Shown: in pieces, positions 1 to 12,400 of the stretch
Numbering within the stretch: position 1 is the first letter of the stretch
How the letters are laid out: each line of letters opens with the position of its first letter
Origin: Chamaecyparis obtusa
Taxonomy: Eukaryota; Streptophyta; Pinopsida; Cupressales; Cupressaceae
Assembly: GCA_027943335.1 (NCBI GenBank)
Contig: BSBK01000881.1
Coordinates: 1 to 64,000 of the forward strand
Direction of reading: 5' to 3'
Length of the DNA stretch: 64,000 nt
Made by a program: the position numbers and the translations under genes
The notes under the pieces: generated by a model
Databases searched by the model: none
What the model was told of the DNA's origin: nothing
What the model saw: the letters and a program-made list of their open reading frames with translations, nothing else

Positions 1-1446
1 CAACTAAAAAAAAAAACAAAAAGGTTCCAGTCCAATACATGGAAAGTTTCCACCAAAAAGATAAACAACTCAAGAAGACCATAAGCAAAATGAAACAACT
101 GACATCAAATCCAAAAGAAGTACCCACCACCAAATACTGAGGAATTTCAGCCTATAACTTACATATCCATAGATGATTCAATCTATACCTCGACTAGAGC
201 ACCATACTTTCGTTGTCTGAAGCAATAAATAAATGGGTCTCCTTTACCTTACTCTAGTACTTCAATGCTTTTCATAACATAAGTTACCATCGTCCATCTC
301 CTATGACTAATTAGCCTCCCCAAGCTGTATCATAAATTTCCAATGTTCTGAGAAGGTTCTAGTCTATACAAGGAGAAATTGTCAATGATCCTGGAGTGTT
401 TCCATCATATATGAAAGTATATATATATTTACATCATGGCATTGGCCCTACTATAACTTAATAATGTACATCCTGCAAGGGTATAGAACAATTTTCCACC
501 CCATATTAAAATGGTTTAGGCCATTCTACCCAGTTTCTACAACACTCTGTGCACCTCATTATCCAAGCTACATGTGTGGGGTATTGGATGTCTGGGAGGC
601 CTCATTAATGTTATTATGTTAAGATACCATTCATCCCAACTTCATTACGTCCCTTTGTGGAATGTATGTCATCATGACTTCTAGGGACAACAATCATTAG
701 GCAAATATCTTATTTATAAGAACAATTGCTCTTCCATCCATTGAATATTTCCTACAAATCCTATTATTATAGAGCACGAATCCCATGAACCTTAAGTGGG
801 ATCCCCCTCACTGATGCACGATTCGAGGGTTCCCAAGCATACCCCAATTTCTTCAACTGCACTATATCCAGAGATTACGTAGCACAAATGATACACCGTA
901 CTCTAACAGATAATAGGGTTAAAAGTCCCTTTTTAGACATGCACCGTTACTGACTAGCAGTACCGGCCTCATGTAATCGTCAAGGAGGTAGGTCACTCAA
1001 AGACCTTTTTTAATGACACTGTCTACTAGGAGACAATACCTAAGTTGATTTTACTGAGCTCAAACAAGAAACATTTTTACCACCATGGAAAGACTGCCAA
1101 CCGTATCGCCCTCACATGGGTCACAAGTTGCTAGTCTCTTTTCAATATATGCTCTTAATTCTATGATCATGGTTTGAAGGGGCGCCCTTCCGAAGGTTCT
1201 ATGCAATTTAGGAAGTTCCCCTACCAAATATCCGGTGTTATAAGGGTTCAGCTTCTTCGAGGTATTCCCGTAGTCATCCTAGGGCACCCACACACGATGA
1301 TGTTGGTATGACCATTCCATAATGTACTCACACATGCTCCTCACATACATAACTCAAAGGGTTATTATGCATACACGACTACTTTCTTTGCAAAGCGTAA
1401 TGGCACAAAGGTTCCTAGAGTTGAACCTAGTGCTCTGATACCAAAA
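1..1446 (-). mobile_element. LARD-like internal region 0 (partial, cut by window edge)
   Basis: This is the primer-site-proximal 1446 bp of an internal region, followed at 1447 by LTR1. It aligns along its length with 7974-9420 and the other internal copies. Markers are C near 1184, G at the ATCCGGTG site near 1231 and GTAG near 1271, the same states as internal regions 1 and 4. The first 50 bases show small differences from sister copies (an A for G in the A-rich run and an extra T near 49), resembling the consensus noise seen elsewhere. No gag, protease or reverse transcriptase motif can be read in any frame. Confidence 0.85.
1432..1443 (-). promoter_or_regulatory. Primer-binding site (initiator tRNA-Met type), reference copy
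   Basis: On the minus strand the bases read TGGTATCAGAGC, the standard plant retrotransposon primer-binding site complementary to the 3' end of initiator tRNA-Met. It lies three bases (TTT) after the LTR end at 1447. It primes minus-strand DNA synthesis and therefore fixes the element on the minus strand. The same site recurs unchanged at 9406-9417, 17380-17391, 25354-25365, 33341-33352, 41315-41326 and 49289-49300. The match is 12 bases, typical for such sites. Confidence 0.88.
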
Positions 1447-1804
1447 TGTAATGCCCAAAAGTTTGGGCCAAAACACAACCAACAATTTTTTTTTTTAAAG
1501 GTTATAAGTTCCACGTTCGCGATGCAGGACAAAAGTGCTAATGACGAAGTTCCAAAGCGATAAGAAGTCAAACCTCAACAAGTTGTTTACCGAAGGATGC
1601 TAGATGAAATTCAATATAATCGAAGAAGATCGTTGACCACCTTCTCGATCAATATCGTAGATCATCGATCTATAAAGTGTATAGGTTATCTAAAAGGAAA
1701 TGAATGTTTATTTAATAACGTTAATTCTATAAATGGGTTAACCATTTCCAATTATGTAAATTTCAAGACCAATTCGATTATGAAAATTAAATTGGAAGCT
1801 AATG

Positions 1805-2240
1805 AAAAATATTGAATATAAATTTCAATAATCGTCTATACTAATTTCTGTTCAAAATGAGTACATATTAATCAATTAATGATTACATTATTCCAATAGA
1901 TCAATGCACCTATTAACTAATTATTAAATCTAAAGGAAATATTATTTAATAATGTGTATATATTCAAAGATTTAAACTAAATTATATATGAAATTAATTA
2001 TAATATATTAATTAATTAATATAATTATTAATTAGTTAATATACCATAATATATTAATTAACATTGTATACGATCATAAATTTAGTAATATGATATCATA
2101 TATAAATAACAAAATAAATATTTAAAACATTGCTAAATAACATCTAACTATTATTATTAACATGTCATTAATACAAATTAACCTAATAACATAAATTAAT
2201 TAACAACCTAAGCTATCTTAACAACCTACTAATCCTAAGC
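1805..2240. repeat. AT-rich block inside the LTR (reference copy)
   Basis: About 430 bases are made almost entirely of A and T, with many TTAATTAA and ATATATTAATTAA words between about 1980 and 2065. It contains no gene. The block recurs in every LTR. Within it, one G/T site separates type C LTRs (ATTTTATACG in LTR4 and LTR7) from types A and B (ATTGTATACG), and an ATATT/ACATT site separates type A from types B and C. Given the minus-strand orientation it lies in the 3' part of the LTR. It could act as an easily melted or matrix-attachment-like segment, but that is only a possibility. Confidence 0.6.
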
Positions 2241-2769
2241 CACTCCCTAACTTTCTAGCTCCCTACCTAGATCTCCCTTCCTACTTCCTCCATCCACGTG
2301 CCCAAGGGAAAGGACACTTCCAAAGCATGCGCCATTTTAGGGGAGATGTAAAAGTCTCCATAGGGAAGCGCATAAAAAGGGAAATTAAAAGGATGCTGCA
2401 TAAAGTAATGACAAGCCTTAATAAGTCTTGGGGCCCTCCAAACCTCTTACCAAGAAACAAGGACCTCCTTCCCAAAACCTGCGCCAGCTTTCAAAGGAGA
2501 GATAAATGCATTAAAGGTAATGCAGACATATAATAAACAATTCTAAAGTGAGTATCCCCATGCTGTGCGCCCATGATGGGGAGTCAGCTAAGGTACATTC
2601 CCCTGCCCAATAAGAAGGTTTCAATTAAAACAAAGACTTGACATCCCTCCACATGCGCCAAGTTATGGGGAAGATATTAAATAAGGTAAGGGGGGGTAAA
2701 GTAGATTAATATTTTATTGTTAATATATATTGAGGTGGCAAGATTTAATATTATAAAATGACTGTGGTA

Positions 2770-2825
2770 TGGATTTTGTATGGGATTTTTATCCCATACA
2801 AAATCCAGAGAGCATTTTGCTCTCT
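2770..2825. repeat. Adjacent perfect inverted repeats (two potential hairpins) in the LTR
   Basis: A 17-bp arm at 2770-2786 (TGGATTTTGTATGGGAT) is followed by a TTTT loop and its exact reverse complement at 2791-2807. The next bases form a second hairpin: AGAGAGCA at 2807-2814, a TTT loop and TGCTCTCT at 2818-2825. A diverged direct repeat of the second part follows (AAAATCTGGAGAG near 2828). The structure is kept in all seven LTRs. In LTR4 the loop region differs (26712-26724), but the copy lies inside the noisy stretch and stays palindromic. A transcript from either strand could fold here. Function unknown. Confidence 0.75.
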
Positions 2826-3240
2826 TAAAATCTGGAGAGTGTTATTTTGCTTGCATTATTTTTACATCTTCTTGCAAACTATGAGTAGTATATTTTCTTC
2901 ATTTAATTAGTCTCCTTAATGCATAAGGAAGTCTATAGTCTTAAAATTGATAGAGTATCAATAAGGATTAGATATAGTTTGATTGCAAATCAATTGAGAT
3001 ATCAACATAAAACTAATTTGTTCATTTCTTCATAGTTGTTTCATTACAATTTATAGGACTAAAAGAGTGATATGAATCATATTTAGAGATTATTTTCAAA
3101 GATCATGACAATTAAATCATCTCATAGGAACTACAATATTCTTATATCAACCCAAATATGGAATCATAATGAAATTGTTACAATATTTAATCTATCAATG
3201 TTGATAACTCATTTGCAAGGAAAGAGTATTTTCAACTATA

Positions 3241-3260
3241 AAGAGAGAGAGAGAGAGAGA
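3241..3260. repeat. (GA)n microsatellite in the LTR
   Basis: This is an uninterrupted AG run of about 19-20 bases. LTR4 (about 27176-27195) and LTR7 (about 51098-51118) carry one extra dinucleotide, while the other five LTRs share the shorter length. The length is therefore a usable marker for type C LTRs. Confidence 0.8.
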
Positions 3261-3856
3261 TCTTTTATCATGTTTGCAAGAATTCATCTTAACATAAAGA
3301 AATCCATTTCAACTCTTTTACAAATACATCAATAAAGTTTACAACATCCTAGTTTCAACAAAGCATTGCAATGAACAATTCCACACAATGAAAAATCAAA
3401 TAAATAACAGTCTCTCATCTATTTCATCTTCACAATAGCTCCAAGTAAAAAGCATTACAATCTCTTTTACAACAATAGAAGTCTAAATACAAAGAAAGAT
3501 TTCACAAAGGAATGAACGGGTTGTCTTCACACAACCACCCAAAAGATGAAAACCTCCATGATAGCTCCTCTTTGAGCTTCCACAAATCTGCAAATAAAAA
3601 AAATGGAGAACCATGGGTGCTCACCACCCAACCTAGGTCTCTTATGAGACCACCCCCGAGCTTGGAGAACCAAGGCTAAACGGGTATGCAACAAGATCAA
3701 CAAGATGCTCACAAACAATTTACACAAATGCACATACAACAAATTACTCCCTTCCAAGGTTACACAAATGAGTCTTACAAGCTCATTGAGAGGGTGGAGG
3801 TGGGCTTTTCCAAGGGGAGAATGCCATTACATACAAATTTTCTCACCATGAGTATT

Positions 3857-3944
3857 CAAATGCCTCTTCAAGACTACATATCCAAATGCCTCTTCAAGGC
3901 TACATATTCATGCATATCCAAATGCCTCTTCAAGGCTACATATC
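3857..3944. repeat. Three-copy minisatellite in the LTR
   Basis: The word CAAATGCCTCTTCAAG plus R-CTACATAT occurs three times: two copies abut and the third follows after an 8-base spacer (TTCATGCA). It recurs in all LTRs. It explains the repeated peptide words in the 147-codon plus-strand ORF at 3686-4129, which I do not regard as a gene. Confidence 0.75.
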
Positions 3945-5084
3945 CAATATCTCCATACACATACTTTGCTTATCAATATCCACAAAATACAAGAATACAA
4001 TGGCTTCCATGGTGCCCATACACCATGAACTTATCCCTCTTCTCCAAGAGAAGAGACTCTCACCTCATGGAGAGCCCAACTAACCCCTCCACCCGTAGGC
4101 CACTTCTTCCCTTCCCAAAGGGTGAGTAATGCCTCACACCCATAAACAAGAACTCCCTCATTCAAGCAAGAAGAAACAAGAATAAACCATGAAATCAAAA
4201 CCCAAAATTCCTCCATTACAACACATTGTCACAACAAGAACCAAGATTCATATGCATGAGAAAGCAAAATATAAGTTAATCTAAAGAGCAAGTAGAAAGG
4301 CTTCCATGAGAAGAGTAACCAACCTCCATAAGTGTGATGGAAATGGAAATTTGAGAAGAGCTTATCCACTATCCTTCCTCAATCCAAACCCTAATGTCTC
4401 CAAATATGGAGAGTGGGTGAACACCCACTAAATCTCCTAAGGGCCTCTAAAAAGGCCTCCAAATTTCTACCCACCCACCATCCATTAATGCAAACTTGAC
4501 TCTATGACCTTGTTGTCTTTCCTTGTCCCCCCATGATAAATGCATGATTGAAAGAAAGGGTGAAGTTGGGTAAAGATCATGACTTATCAAATTTCGAAGT
4601 CAAGGTTAAATGGGTCATAAAATAGGTTACCAAGGTCACTAGGGAATTATAGACATTCTCAAAACCTTCCTAACCCATAACCCTATCCATTAGATACTTA
4701 AATTATGCCAAAAATGACCCTTAGAACCCCTTATTGGTCTCAAGAAGTGACTAGAACAAGGATGAATTAAAACAAGTACATAACAAGTGTCAAATGACAC
4801 TATCGATTACACATTACATACCCAAGGTCATGTCCTGGATGACAACAAGAAATTAACTAATAACACACATGCAAAAATCCACATTTACCAGGAGTTCACA
4901 TTACAACGAGGCTTTTAATCCCATATCGGATTAAGCTTTGGCTTACTCAATTCACATATGTTTAACCTTGGTTCTCTGATTAATTCCATGGTTCTCTTAC
5001 CTGCACACTCCTCAATGCAGCATCAATAATTCAAGGAAGAAAAGACCAATACAAATAAACATATAAGATATAACATCTTCAATT

Positions 5085-5515
5085 TAATCAAAATTCAATT
5101 GCTTAGTTCAATTTCATAATTCAATTGCATCTCTAATGCCTACTAATCTTGTAATTCAATTGAAATCGTGATCATCCATACTCTAACATCATCATAAGGT
5201 AATCATCAATTACTAATAACATCAATGCAGCAAAGATGTCTAACATGATATTCATTTGCAACTTAGAATTCGATTGCATTCTTACAATCGCTTTCTCATA
5301 ATTCATGATTCAATGCATACATCTAATCACTTTCATATAGTGCATAATTTAATTGCATATAATTTTATACACATAAGTTATAATTTCTACTGCATACTCA
5401 AAGTCACATAGAGTACAATGCCCACATATAGATCATAATCCAAATTCAAGCTTGCAAACATATAGAATACATTCATTATTTCAATTCAATTCAATCTACA
5501 TAATTTGATTGCATA
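5085..5515. repeat. Cluster of degenerate CAATTGCAT-like words near the LTR 5' end
   Basis: About eight variants of TAATTCAATTGCAT (AATTCAATTGC near 5094, 5119 and 5155; AATTCGATTGCATT near 5268; AATTTAATTGCAT near 5347; AATTTGATTGCAT near 5502; and shorter forms) are scattered over 430 bp. On the element's own strand this is 670-1100 bp inside the LTR from its 5' end, where U3 regulatory sequence is expected. It is repeated in all seven LTRs. A role as a binding-site array is inference only; the stretch is AT-rich, so part of the pattern may be composition. Confidence 0.45.
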
Positions 5516-6188
5516 ACTTCATAGTACTCCTAATCTCAAAGATTCTCAATTTTCCTTAGCATGATATTTAAAATAAATCGATGGTTCAACATCGGTAAGG
5601 TGGTAACCATAACAATCAGGTCCTATAAAATTCTTATCACAAGTATGATTAAATTTCCTAATCTAGGAAAACAAAATGCAGAATAATCCTATTAGTCTAG
5701 GATCTAACAAATCCTTGTTCAGGGTTCTAAGAATATCACCAAAATGCCACTATGGTATAACCATATAATACACCGTCAAAACATTACTTATCCTCCTCGT
5801 AGGAGTTACTAGAATCATCACATCAACTATTAATTAAATCCAAGATAAACTTAAGACTTAACACATAACTAATTTGGCATTTACATCTCGACTTCTCAAA
5901 TCAAATCCTTATGACAAAAGTACTCAATGGAACCTTAATAGTCTAGCTGGATCTATGATTTGCAGGGTAACATACTGCATCCAAGATTCACTTACACAAT
6001 TAATAACTCAAATATATCACCTCTGTCATTGCGACACTTAGTTGATAGGTACTGATATGAAGGTACAATATATAGGTCTATTTCGAGGTACAATTCTGTT
6101 AGGGATAATCATCCAGATACTTCAACCACCCCTTAATCCTCCGACATCAAACTGTCAAGGAAAAGGTGGAAATGGGGTGGGCCTTACA

Positions 6189-6203
6189 TCATCCCCCCCA
6201 AGG
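6189..6203 (-). promoter_or_regulatory. Polypurine tract of the LARD-like element (reference copy)
   Basis: Read on the minus strand this is CCTTGGGGGGGATGA, directly abutting the LTR terminus at 6188. Polypurine tracts prime plus-strand DNA synthesis and lie immediately upstream of the 3' LTR, which is the position seen here. Sister tracts start at 14167, 22141, 30128, 38102 and 46076. After the last LTR (54051) the tract is absent and satellite DNA follows, as expected for the outer end of the array. Confidence 0.8.
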
Positions 6204-9200
6204 AATAGGCTTACTCCTGGAAGCCGACACCGTCTATCAATAGGTAGCAAGCTTACGAAAGAAACTATGTATTCCAAATCAAGTATACCTATAGGGTCTC
6301 CTTATCTAGATAATTCTCAGATATATAATTCTATTCCCCCCAACTAGATAGGGGTTGAAGGAGTCTTTTCTCATTTAGGATGGTACCACCACACCAAAAA
6401 TTTATAATGTATCTTAGGGTCTTCAAGGATCTAGTGCGGTTACAACATAATCCATAAGAGTTTCTACTACCGTAGGCATAATGTAAAACCTTCTATTTAC
6501 CAAGAGGCATCAAATGATGAAGAAAACCTCTAAGTCCTTTCTATAAGACACTTGGAGTTACCAGTTCCTATTTCAACAAAAATTCACTCCAATCTTAGTG
6601 GGTTACTACCCACATTTTATCGTTGCATCTATTCATTAAATAGGACCATTACTAGAACACAATCCCCATTAAAGGGTATGGGGCTCTTTCATCGAAGCTT
6701 TTCATTCAAAAGCAAACTCCCTTTGATATAAGTGTATCGTGATACCACACACATGAGTACTCTCTCTCCAGAGTACATTTTAAAATAGGGTACCAAGGTA
6801 CTTTTCCCTTATTGATAGTTTAATAAAGGCATCATTGTATTTTTATCGTAAGAGGGTTAGGAACATAGGTGTCAAGAGTGCGACCATTCCTAGTTTTTTT
6901 TTTAGGGTCACGTACCGAATAGGCTACAGTCTTCTTTTTGAGGGTGATCATGAACATATAAGGAACATACTCTTCTTGCAGCAAACACCCCCTCTGGGTG
7001 GTACATACTCTATGATTTTTGTTTCATAGTTCTTTAAGCAAGTTTTACACTTTTAACCTATCCTTCTAAACTCTCAATTTTCAAGACCTAGGGTCTTGTT
7101 GAGAGATATCTTCTCCCAAATTTCATCACAATAATATTTTGAAGAGGTGTCGTCATCACATTTTCACTAGATCATTAAGATCTGCAACATGGAGTCTCCA
7201 ACTAATGAGCCACCCAATTGTTTTCAACTTTTCACTCTCAACAAGGCTAGGGAAAGGAGGAACTTTCTGTCACAAACTAACTTATGGGGCAAATGTGAAT
7301 CCTTATCGGAATGCATCTTAAGAGTATTACATGATTCCTACATTTGTCCCTTTCTAAATATAACACTAATGCATTTCACTCCAGCTAGCCCTTTCTTATC
7401 CATTTTAATCAATTCCCCTACTAGGGTAGTTTGAAACATTCAATAATCATCGATCTCTTAAGGTTAATCATGACATCATAGATCTTTCCTATTAGGGTAC
7501 ATGATTACCCAAAGGATGAACTTCATAATACTAACACCCGTGCAAGGCCACTTACAAAACTATATGTCTTATAAAATAATTTACACCACCATGGTTTGCC
7601 AAATCACCAACCTTCAACCTACTCCCAAATATAAGGAAACCAAATCATTTCTGTTATTCATCATAGTAGCGCATGGATCTGATCTATTGATCCTATAGTA
7701 CCTTCCGACATGGGACAATATCTCTTTCTAGGTGTTACCTCATATACACATGATTGGTGGGACTCTTTAAAACAAAATGGGTTCAAATGACATAGGACTG
7801 GTAGCAAAAGAGAATGCTCATAACAGTCACCCAAAATAGATACAAGTAATTCTCAAAAAGGAAATTTGTCTCCTTCAACTTCTAATACAAAAATAAAAAG
7901 TGACTCATTTCATCAACAAAATCAACGGTGGCAACTGCCAAGATAAGAACTATACAGTTGGTGACAAAACCCAACTAAAGAAAAAAAACAAAAAGGTTCC
8001 AGTCCAATACATGGAAAGTTCCACCAAAAAGATAAACAACTCAAGAAGACCATAAGCAAAATGAAACAACTGACATCAAATCCAAAAGAAGTACCCACCA
8101 CCAAATACTGAGGAATTTCAGCCTATAACTTACATATCCATAGATGATTCAATCTTATACCTCGACTAGAGCACCATACTTTCGTTGTCTGAAGCAATAA
8201 ATAAATGGGGTCTCCTTTACCTTACTCTAGTACTTCAATGCTTTTCATAACATAAGTTTACCATCGTCCATCTCCTATGACTAATTAGCCTCCCCAAGCT
8301 GTATCATAAATTTCCAATGTTCTGAGAAGGTTCTAGTCTATACAAGGAGAAATTGTCAATGATCCTGGAGTGTTTCCATCATATATGAAAGTATATATAT
8401 ATTTACATCATGGCATTGGCCCTACTATAACTTAATAATGTACATCCTGCAAGGGTATAGAACAATTTTCCACCCCATATTAAAATGGTTTAGGCCATTC
8501 TACCCAGTTTCTACAACACTCTGTGCACCTCATTATCCAAGCTACATGTGTGGGGTATTGGATGTCTGGGAGGCCTCATTAATGTTATTATGTTAAGATA
8601 CCATTCATCCCAACTTCATTACGTCCCTTTGTGGAATGTATGTCATCATGACTTCTAGGGACAACAATCATTAGGCAAATATCTTATTTATAAGAACAAT
8701 TGCTCTTCCATCCATTGAATATTTCCTACAAATCCTATTATTATAGAGCACGAATCCCATGAACCTTAAGTGGGATCCCCCTCACTGATGCACGATTCGA
8801 GGGTTCCCAAGCATACCCCAATTTCTTCAACTGCACTATATCCAGAGATTACGTAGCACAAATGATACACCGTACTCTAACAGATAATAGGGTTAAAAGT
8901 CCCTTTTTAGACATGCACCGTTACTGACTAGCAGTACCGGCCTCATGTAATCGTCAAGGAGGTAGGTCACTCAAAGACCTTTTTTAATGACACTGTCTAC
9001 TAGGAGACAATACCTAAGTTGATTTTACTGAGCTCAAACAAGAAACATTTTTACCACCATGGAAAGACTGCCAACCGTATCGCCCTCACATGGGTCACAA
9101 GTTGCTAGTCTCTTTTCAATATATGCTCTTAATTCTATGATCATGGTTTGAAGGGGCGCCCTTCCGAAGGTTCTATGCAATTTAGGAAGTTCCCCTACCA

Positions 9201-9420
9201 AATATCCGGTGTTATAAGGGTTCAGCTTCTTCGAGGTATTCCCGTAGTCATCCTAGGGCACCCACACACGATGATGTTGGTATGACCATTCCATAATGTA
9301 CTCACACATGCTCCTCACATACATAACTCAAAGGGTTATTATGCATACACGACTACTTTCTTTGCAAAGCGTAATGGCACAAAGGTTCCTAGAGTTGAAC
9401 CTAGTGCTCTGATACCAAAA
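6189..9420 (-). mobile_element. LARD-like internal region 1, noncoding, 3232 bp
   Basis: It runs from the polypurine tract to the base before LTR2. No reading frame exceeds about 81 codons and none shows a gag zinc knuckle, protease, reverse transcriptase or integrase motif, so the region is noncoding. Many one-base indels relative to the other internal copies are packed into 6189-8262 (for example ACACCGTC near 6230, extra C near 6611, one T fewer in the run near 6840, extra A near 6982, missing A near 7899 and extra T near 8156). The rest matches sister copies. Marker state is GCGCATGG near 7672, like regions 3, 4 and 6. Confidence 0.85.
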
Positions 9421-12400
9421 TGTAATGCCCAAAAGTTTGGGCCAAAACACAACCAACAATTTTTTTTTTTAAAGGTTATAAGTTCCACGTTCGCGATGCA
9501 GGACAAAAGTGCTAATGACGAAGTTCCAAAGCGATAAGAAGTCAAACCTCAACAAGTTGTTTACCGAAGGATGCTAGATGAAATTCAATATAATCGAAGA
9601 AGATCGTTGACCACCTTCTCGATCAATATCGTAGATCATCGATCTATAAAGTGTATAGGTTATCTAAAAGGAAATGAATGTTTATTTAATAACGTTAATT
9701 CTATAAATGGGTTAACCATTTCCAATTATGTAAATTTCAAGACCAATTCGATTATGAAAATTAAATTGGAAGCTAATGAAAAATATTGAATATAAATTTC
9801 AATAATCGTCTATACTAATTTCTGTTCAAAATGAGTACATATTAATCAATTAATGATTACATTATTCCAATAGATCAATGCACCTATTAACTAATTATTA
9901 AATCTAAAGGAAATATTATTTAATAATGTGTATATATTCAAAGATTTAAACTAAATTATATATGAAATTAATTATAATATATTAATTAATTAATATAATT
10001 ATTAATTAGTTAATATACCATAATATATTAATTAACATTGTATACGATCATAAATTTAGTAATATGATATCATATATAAATAACAAAATAAATATTTAAA
10101 ACATTGCTAAATAACATCTAACTATTATTATTAACATGTCATTAATACAAATTAACCTAATAACATAAATTAATTAACAACCTAAGCTATCTTAACAACC
10201 TACTAATCCTAAGCCACTCCCTAACTTTCTAGCTCCCTACCTAGATCTCCCTTCCTACTTCCTCCATCCACGTGCCCAAGGGAAAGGACACTTCCAAAGC
10301 ATGCGCCATTTTAGGGGAGATGTAAAAGTCTCCATAGGGAAGCGCATAAAAAGGGAAATTAAAAGGATGCTGCATAAAGTAATGACAAGCCTTAATAAGT
10401 CTTGGGGCCCTCCAAACCTCTTACCAAGAAACAAGGACCTCCTTCCCAAAACCTGCGCCAGCTTTCAAAGGAGAGATAAATGCATTAAAGGTAATGCAGA
10501 CATATAATAAACAATTCTAAAGTGAGTATCCCCATGCTGTGCGCCCATGATGGGGAGTCAGCTAAGGTACATTCCCCTGCCCAATAAGAAGGTTTCAATT
10601 AAAACAAAGACTTGACATCCCTCCACATGCGCCAAGTTATGGGGAAGATATTAAATAAGGTAAGGGGGGGTAAAGTAGATTAATATTTTATTGTTAATAT
10701 ATATTGAGGTGGCAAGATTTAATATTATAAAATGACTGTGGTATGGATTTTGTATGGGATTTTTATCCCATACAAAATCCAGAGAGCATTTTGCTCTCTT
10801 AAAATCTGGAGAGTGTTATTTTGCTTGCATTATTTTTACATCTTCTTGCAAACTATGAGTAGTATATTTTCTTCATTTAATTAGTCTCCTTAATGCATAA
10901 GGAAGTCTATAGTCTTAAAATTGATAGAGTATCAATAAGGATTAGATATAGTTTGATTGCAAATCAATTGAGATATCAACATAAAACTAATTTGTTCATT
11001 TCTTCATAGTTGTTTCATTACAATTTATAGGACTAAAAGAGTGATATGAATCATATTTAGAGATTATTTTCAAAGATCATGACAATTAAATCATCTCATA
11101 GGAACTACAATATTCTTATATCAACCCAAATATGGAATCATAATGAAATTGTTACAATATTTAATCTATCAATGTTGATAACTCATTTGCAAGGAAAGAG
11201 TATTTTCAACTATAAAGAGAGAGAGAGAGAGAGATCTTTTATCATGTTTGCAAGAATTCATCTTAACATAAAGAAATCCATTTCAACTCTTTTACAAATA
11301 CATCAATAAAGTTTACAACATCCTAGTTTCAACAAAGCATTGCAATGAACAATTCCACACAATGAAAAATCAAATAAATAACAGTCTCTCATCTATTTCA
11401 TCTTCACAATAGCTCCAAGTAAAAAGCATTACAATCTCTTTTACAACAATAGAAGTCTAAATACAAAGAAAGATTTCACAAAGGAATGAACGGGTTGTCT
11501 TCACACAACCACCCAAAAGATGAAAACCTCCATGATAGCTCCTCTTTGAGCTTCCACAAATCTGCAAATAAAAAAAATGGAGAACCATGGGTGCTCACCA
11601 CCCAACCTAGGTCTCTTATGAGACCACCCCCGAGCTTGGAGAACCAAGGCTAAACGGGTATGCAACAAGATCAACAAGATGCTCACAAACAATTTACACA
11701 AATGCACATACAACAAATTACTCCCTTCCAAGGTTACACAAATGAGTCTTACAAGCTCATTGAGAGGGTGGAGGTGGGCTTTTCCAAGGGGAGAATGCCA
11801 TTACATACAAATTTTCTCACCATGAGTATTCAAATGCCTCTTCAAGACTACATATCCAAATGCCTCTTCAAGGCTACATATTCATGCATATCCAAATGCC
11901 TCTTCAAGGCTACATATCCAATATCTCCATACACATACTTTGCTTATCAATATCCACAAAATACAAGAATACAATGGCTTCCATGGTGCCCATACACCAT
12001 GAACTTATCCCTCTTCTCCAAGAGAAGAGACTCTCACCTCATGGAGAGCCCAACTAACCCCTCCACCCGTAGGCCACTTCTTCCCTTCCCAAAGGGTGAG
12101 TAATGCCTCACACCCATAAACAAGAACTCCCTCATTCAAGCAAGAAGAAACAAGAATAAACCATGAAATCAAAACCCAAAATTCCTCCATTACAACACAT
12201 TGTCACAACAAGAACCAAGATTCATATGCATGAGAAAGCAAAATATAAGTTAATCTAAAGAGCAAGTAGAAAGGCTTCCATGAGAAGAGTAACCAACCTC
12301 CATAAGTGTGATGGAAATGGAAATTTGAGAAGAGCTTATCCACTATCCTTCCTCAATCCAAACCCTAATGTCTCCAAATATGGAGAGTGGGTGAACACCC

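Larger units (their letters stand above)
1447..6188 (-). mobile_element. LARD-like LTR1 (type A), 4742 bp
   Basis: The plus strand begins TGTAATGCCC and ends GGGCCTTACA, near-perfect inverted termini with TG...CA. It carries type A markers: AAGAAGTC at about 1562, ATATT near 1938, GATAGAG near 2950, CTCTAAAAAGG near 4446 and ATTCTC near 4645. It is four bases shorter than the 4746 bp norm because of small indels near 6105-6130 that no other copy has. Sub-structure read 5' to 3' on the plus strand: an AT-rich block, a GC-richer segment, a double hairpin, a GA microsatellite, a three-copy minisatellite and a block of repeated CAATTGCAT-like words. Short ORFs occur on both strands, but none has a recognisable domain. 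Confidence 0.88.

Noticed and set aside
1432..1443. tRNA gene, because of the tRNA-like GCTCTGATACCA
   Set aside because: Only the 12-base complement of the tRNA 3' end is present; no cloverleaf can be formed around it. It is a primer-binding site.
1597..1815. 72-codon plus-strand ORF starting in each LTR
   Set aside because: It is short, AT-rich, antisense to the element and has no recognisable domain; conservation is explained by the array.
2281..2533. Overlapping short ORFs on both strands in the GC-richer LTR segment
   Set aside because: Overlap on opposite strands in the same segment is typical of chance ORFs. They break in LTR4 through indels, and no motif is seen.
3686..4129. 147-codon plus-strand ORF, identical in all seven LTRs, as a conserved gene
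   Set aside because: Identity only reflects the recent tandem copies. The ORF is antisense to the element, lies in the LTR, and its repeated peptide comes from the three-copy minisatellite. No domain is recognisable.
5363..5369. TATA box of the LARD-like LTR (minus strand TATAAAA)
   Set aside because: Other candidates exist in the same LTR, for example TATAAAT on the minus strand near 3050. Nothing in the sequence selects one.
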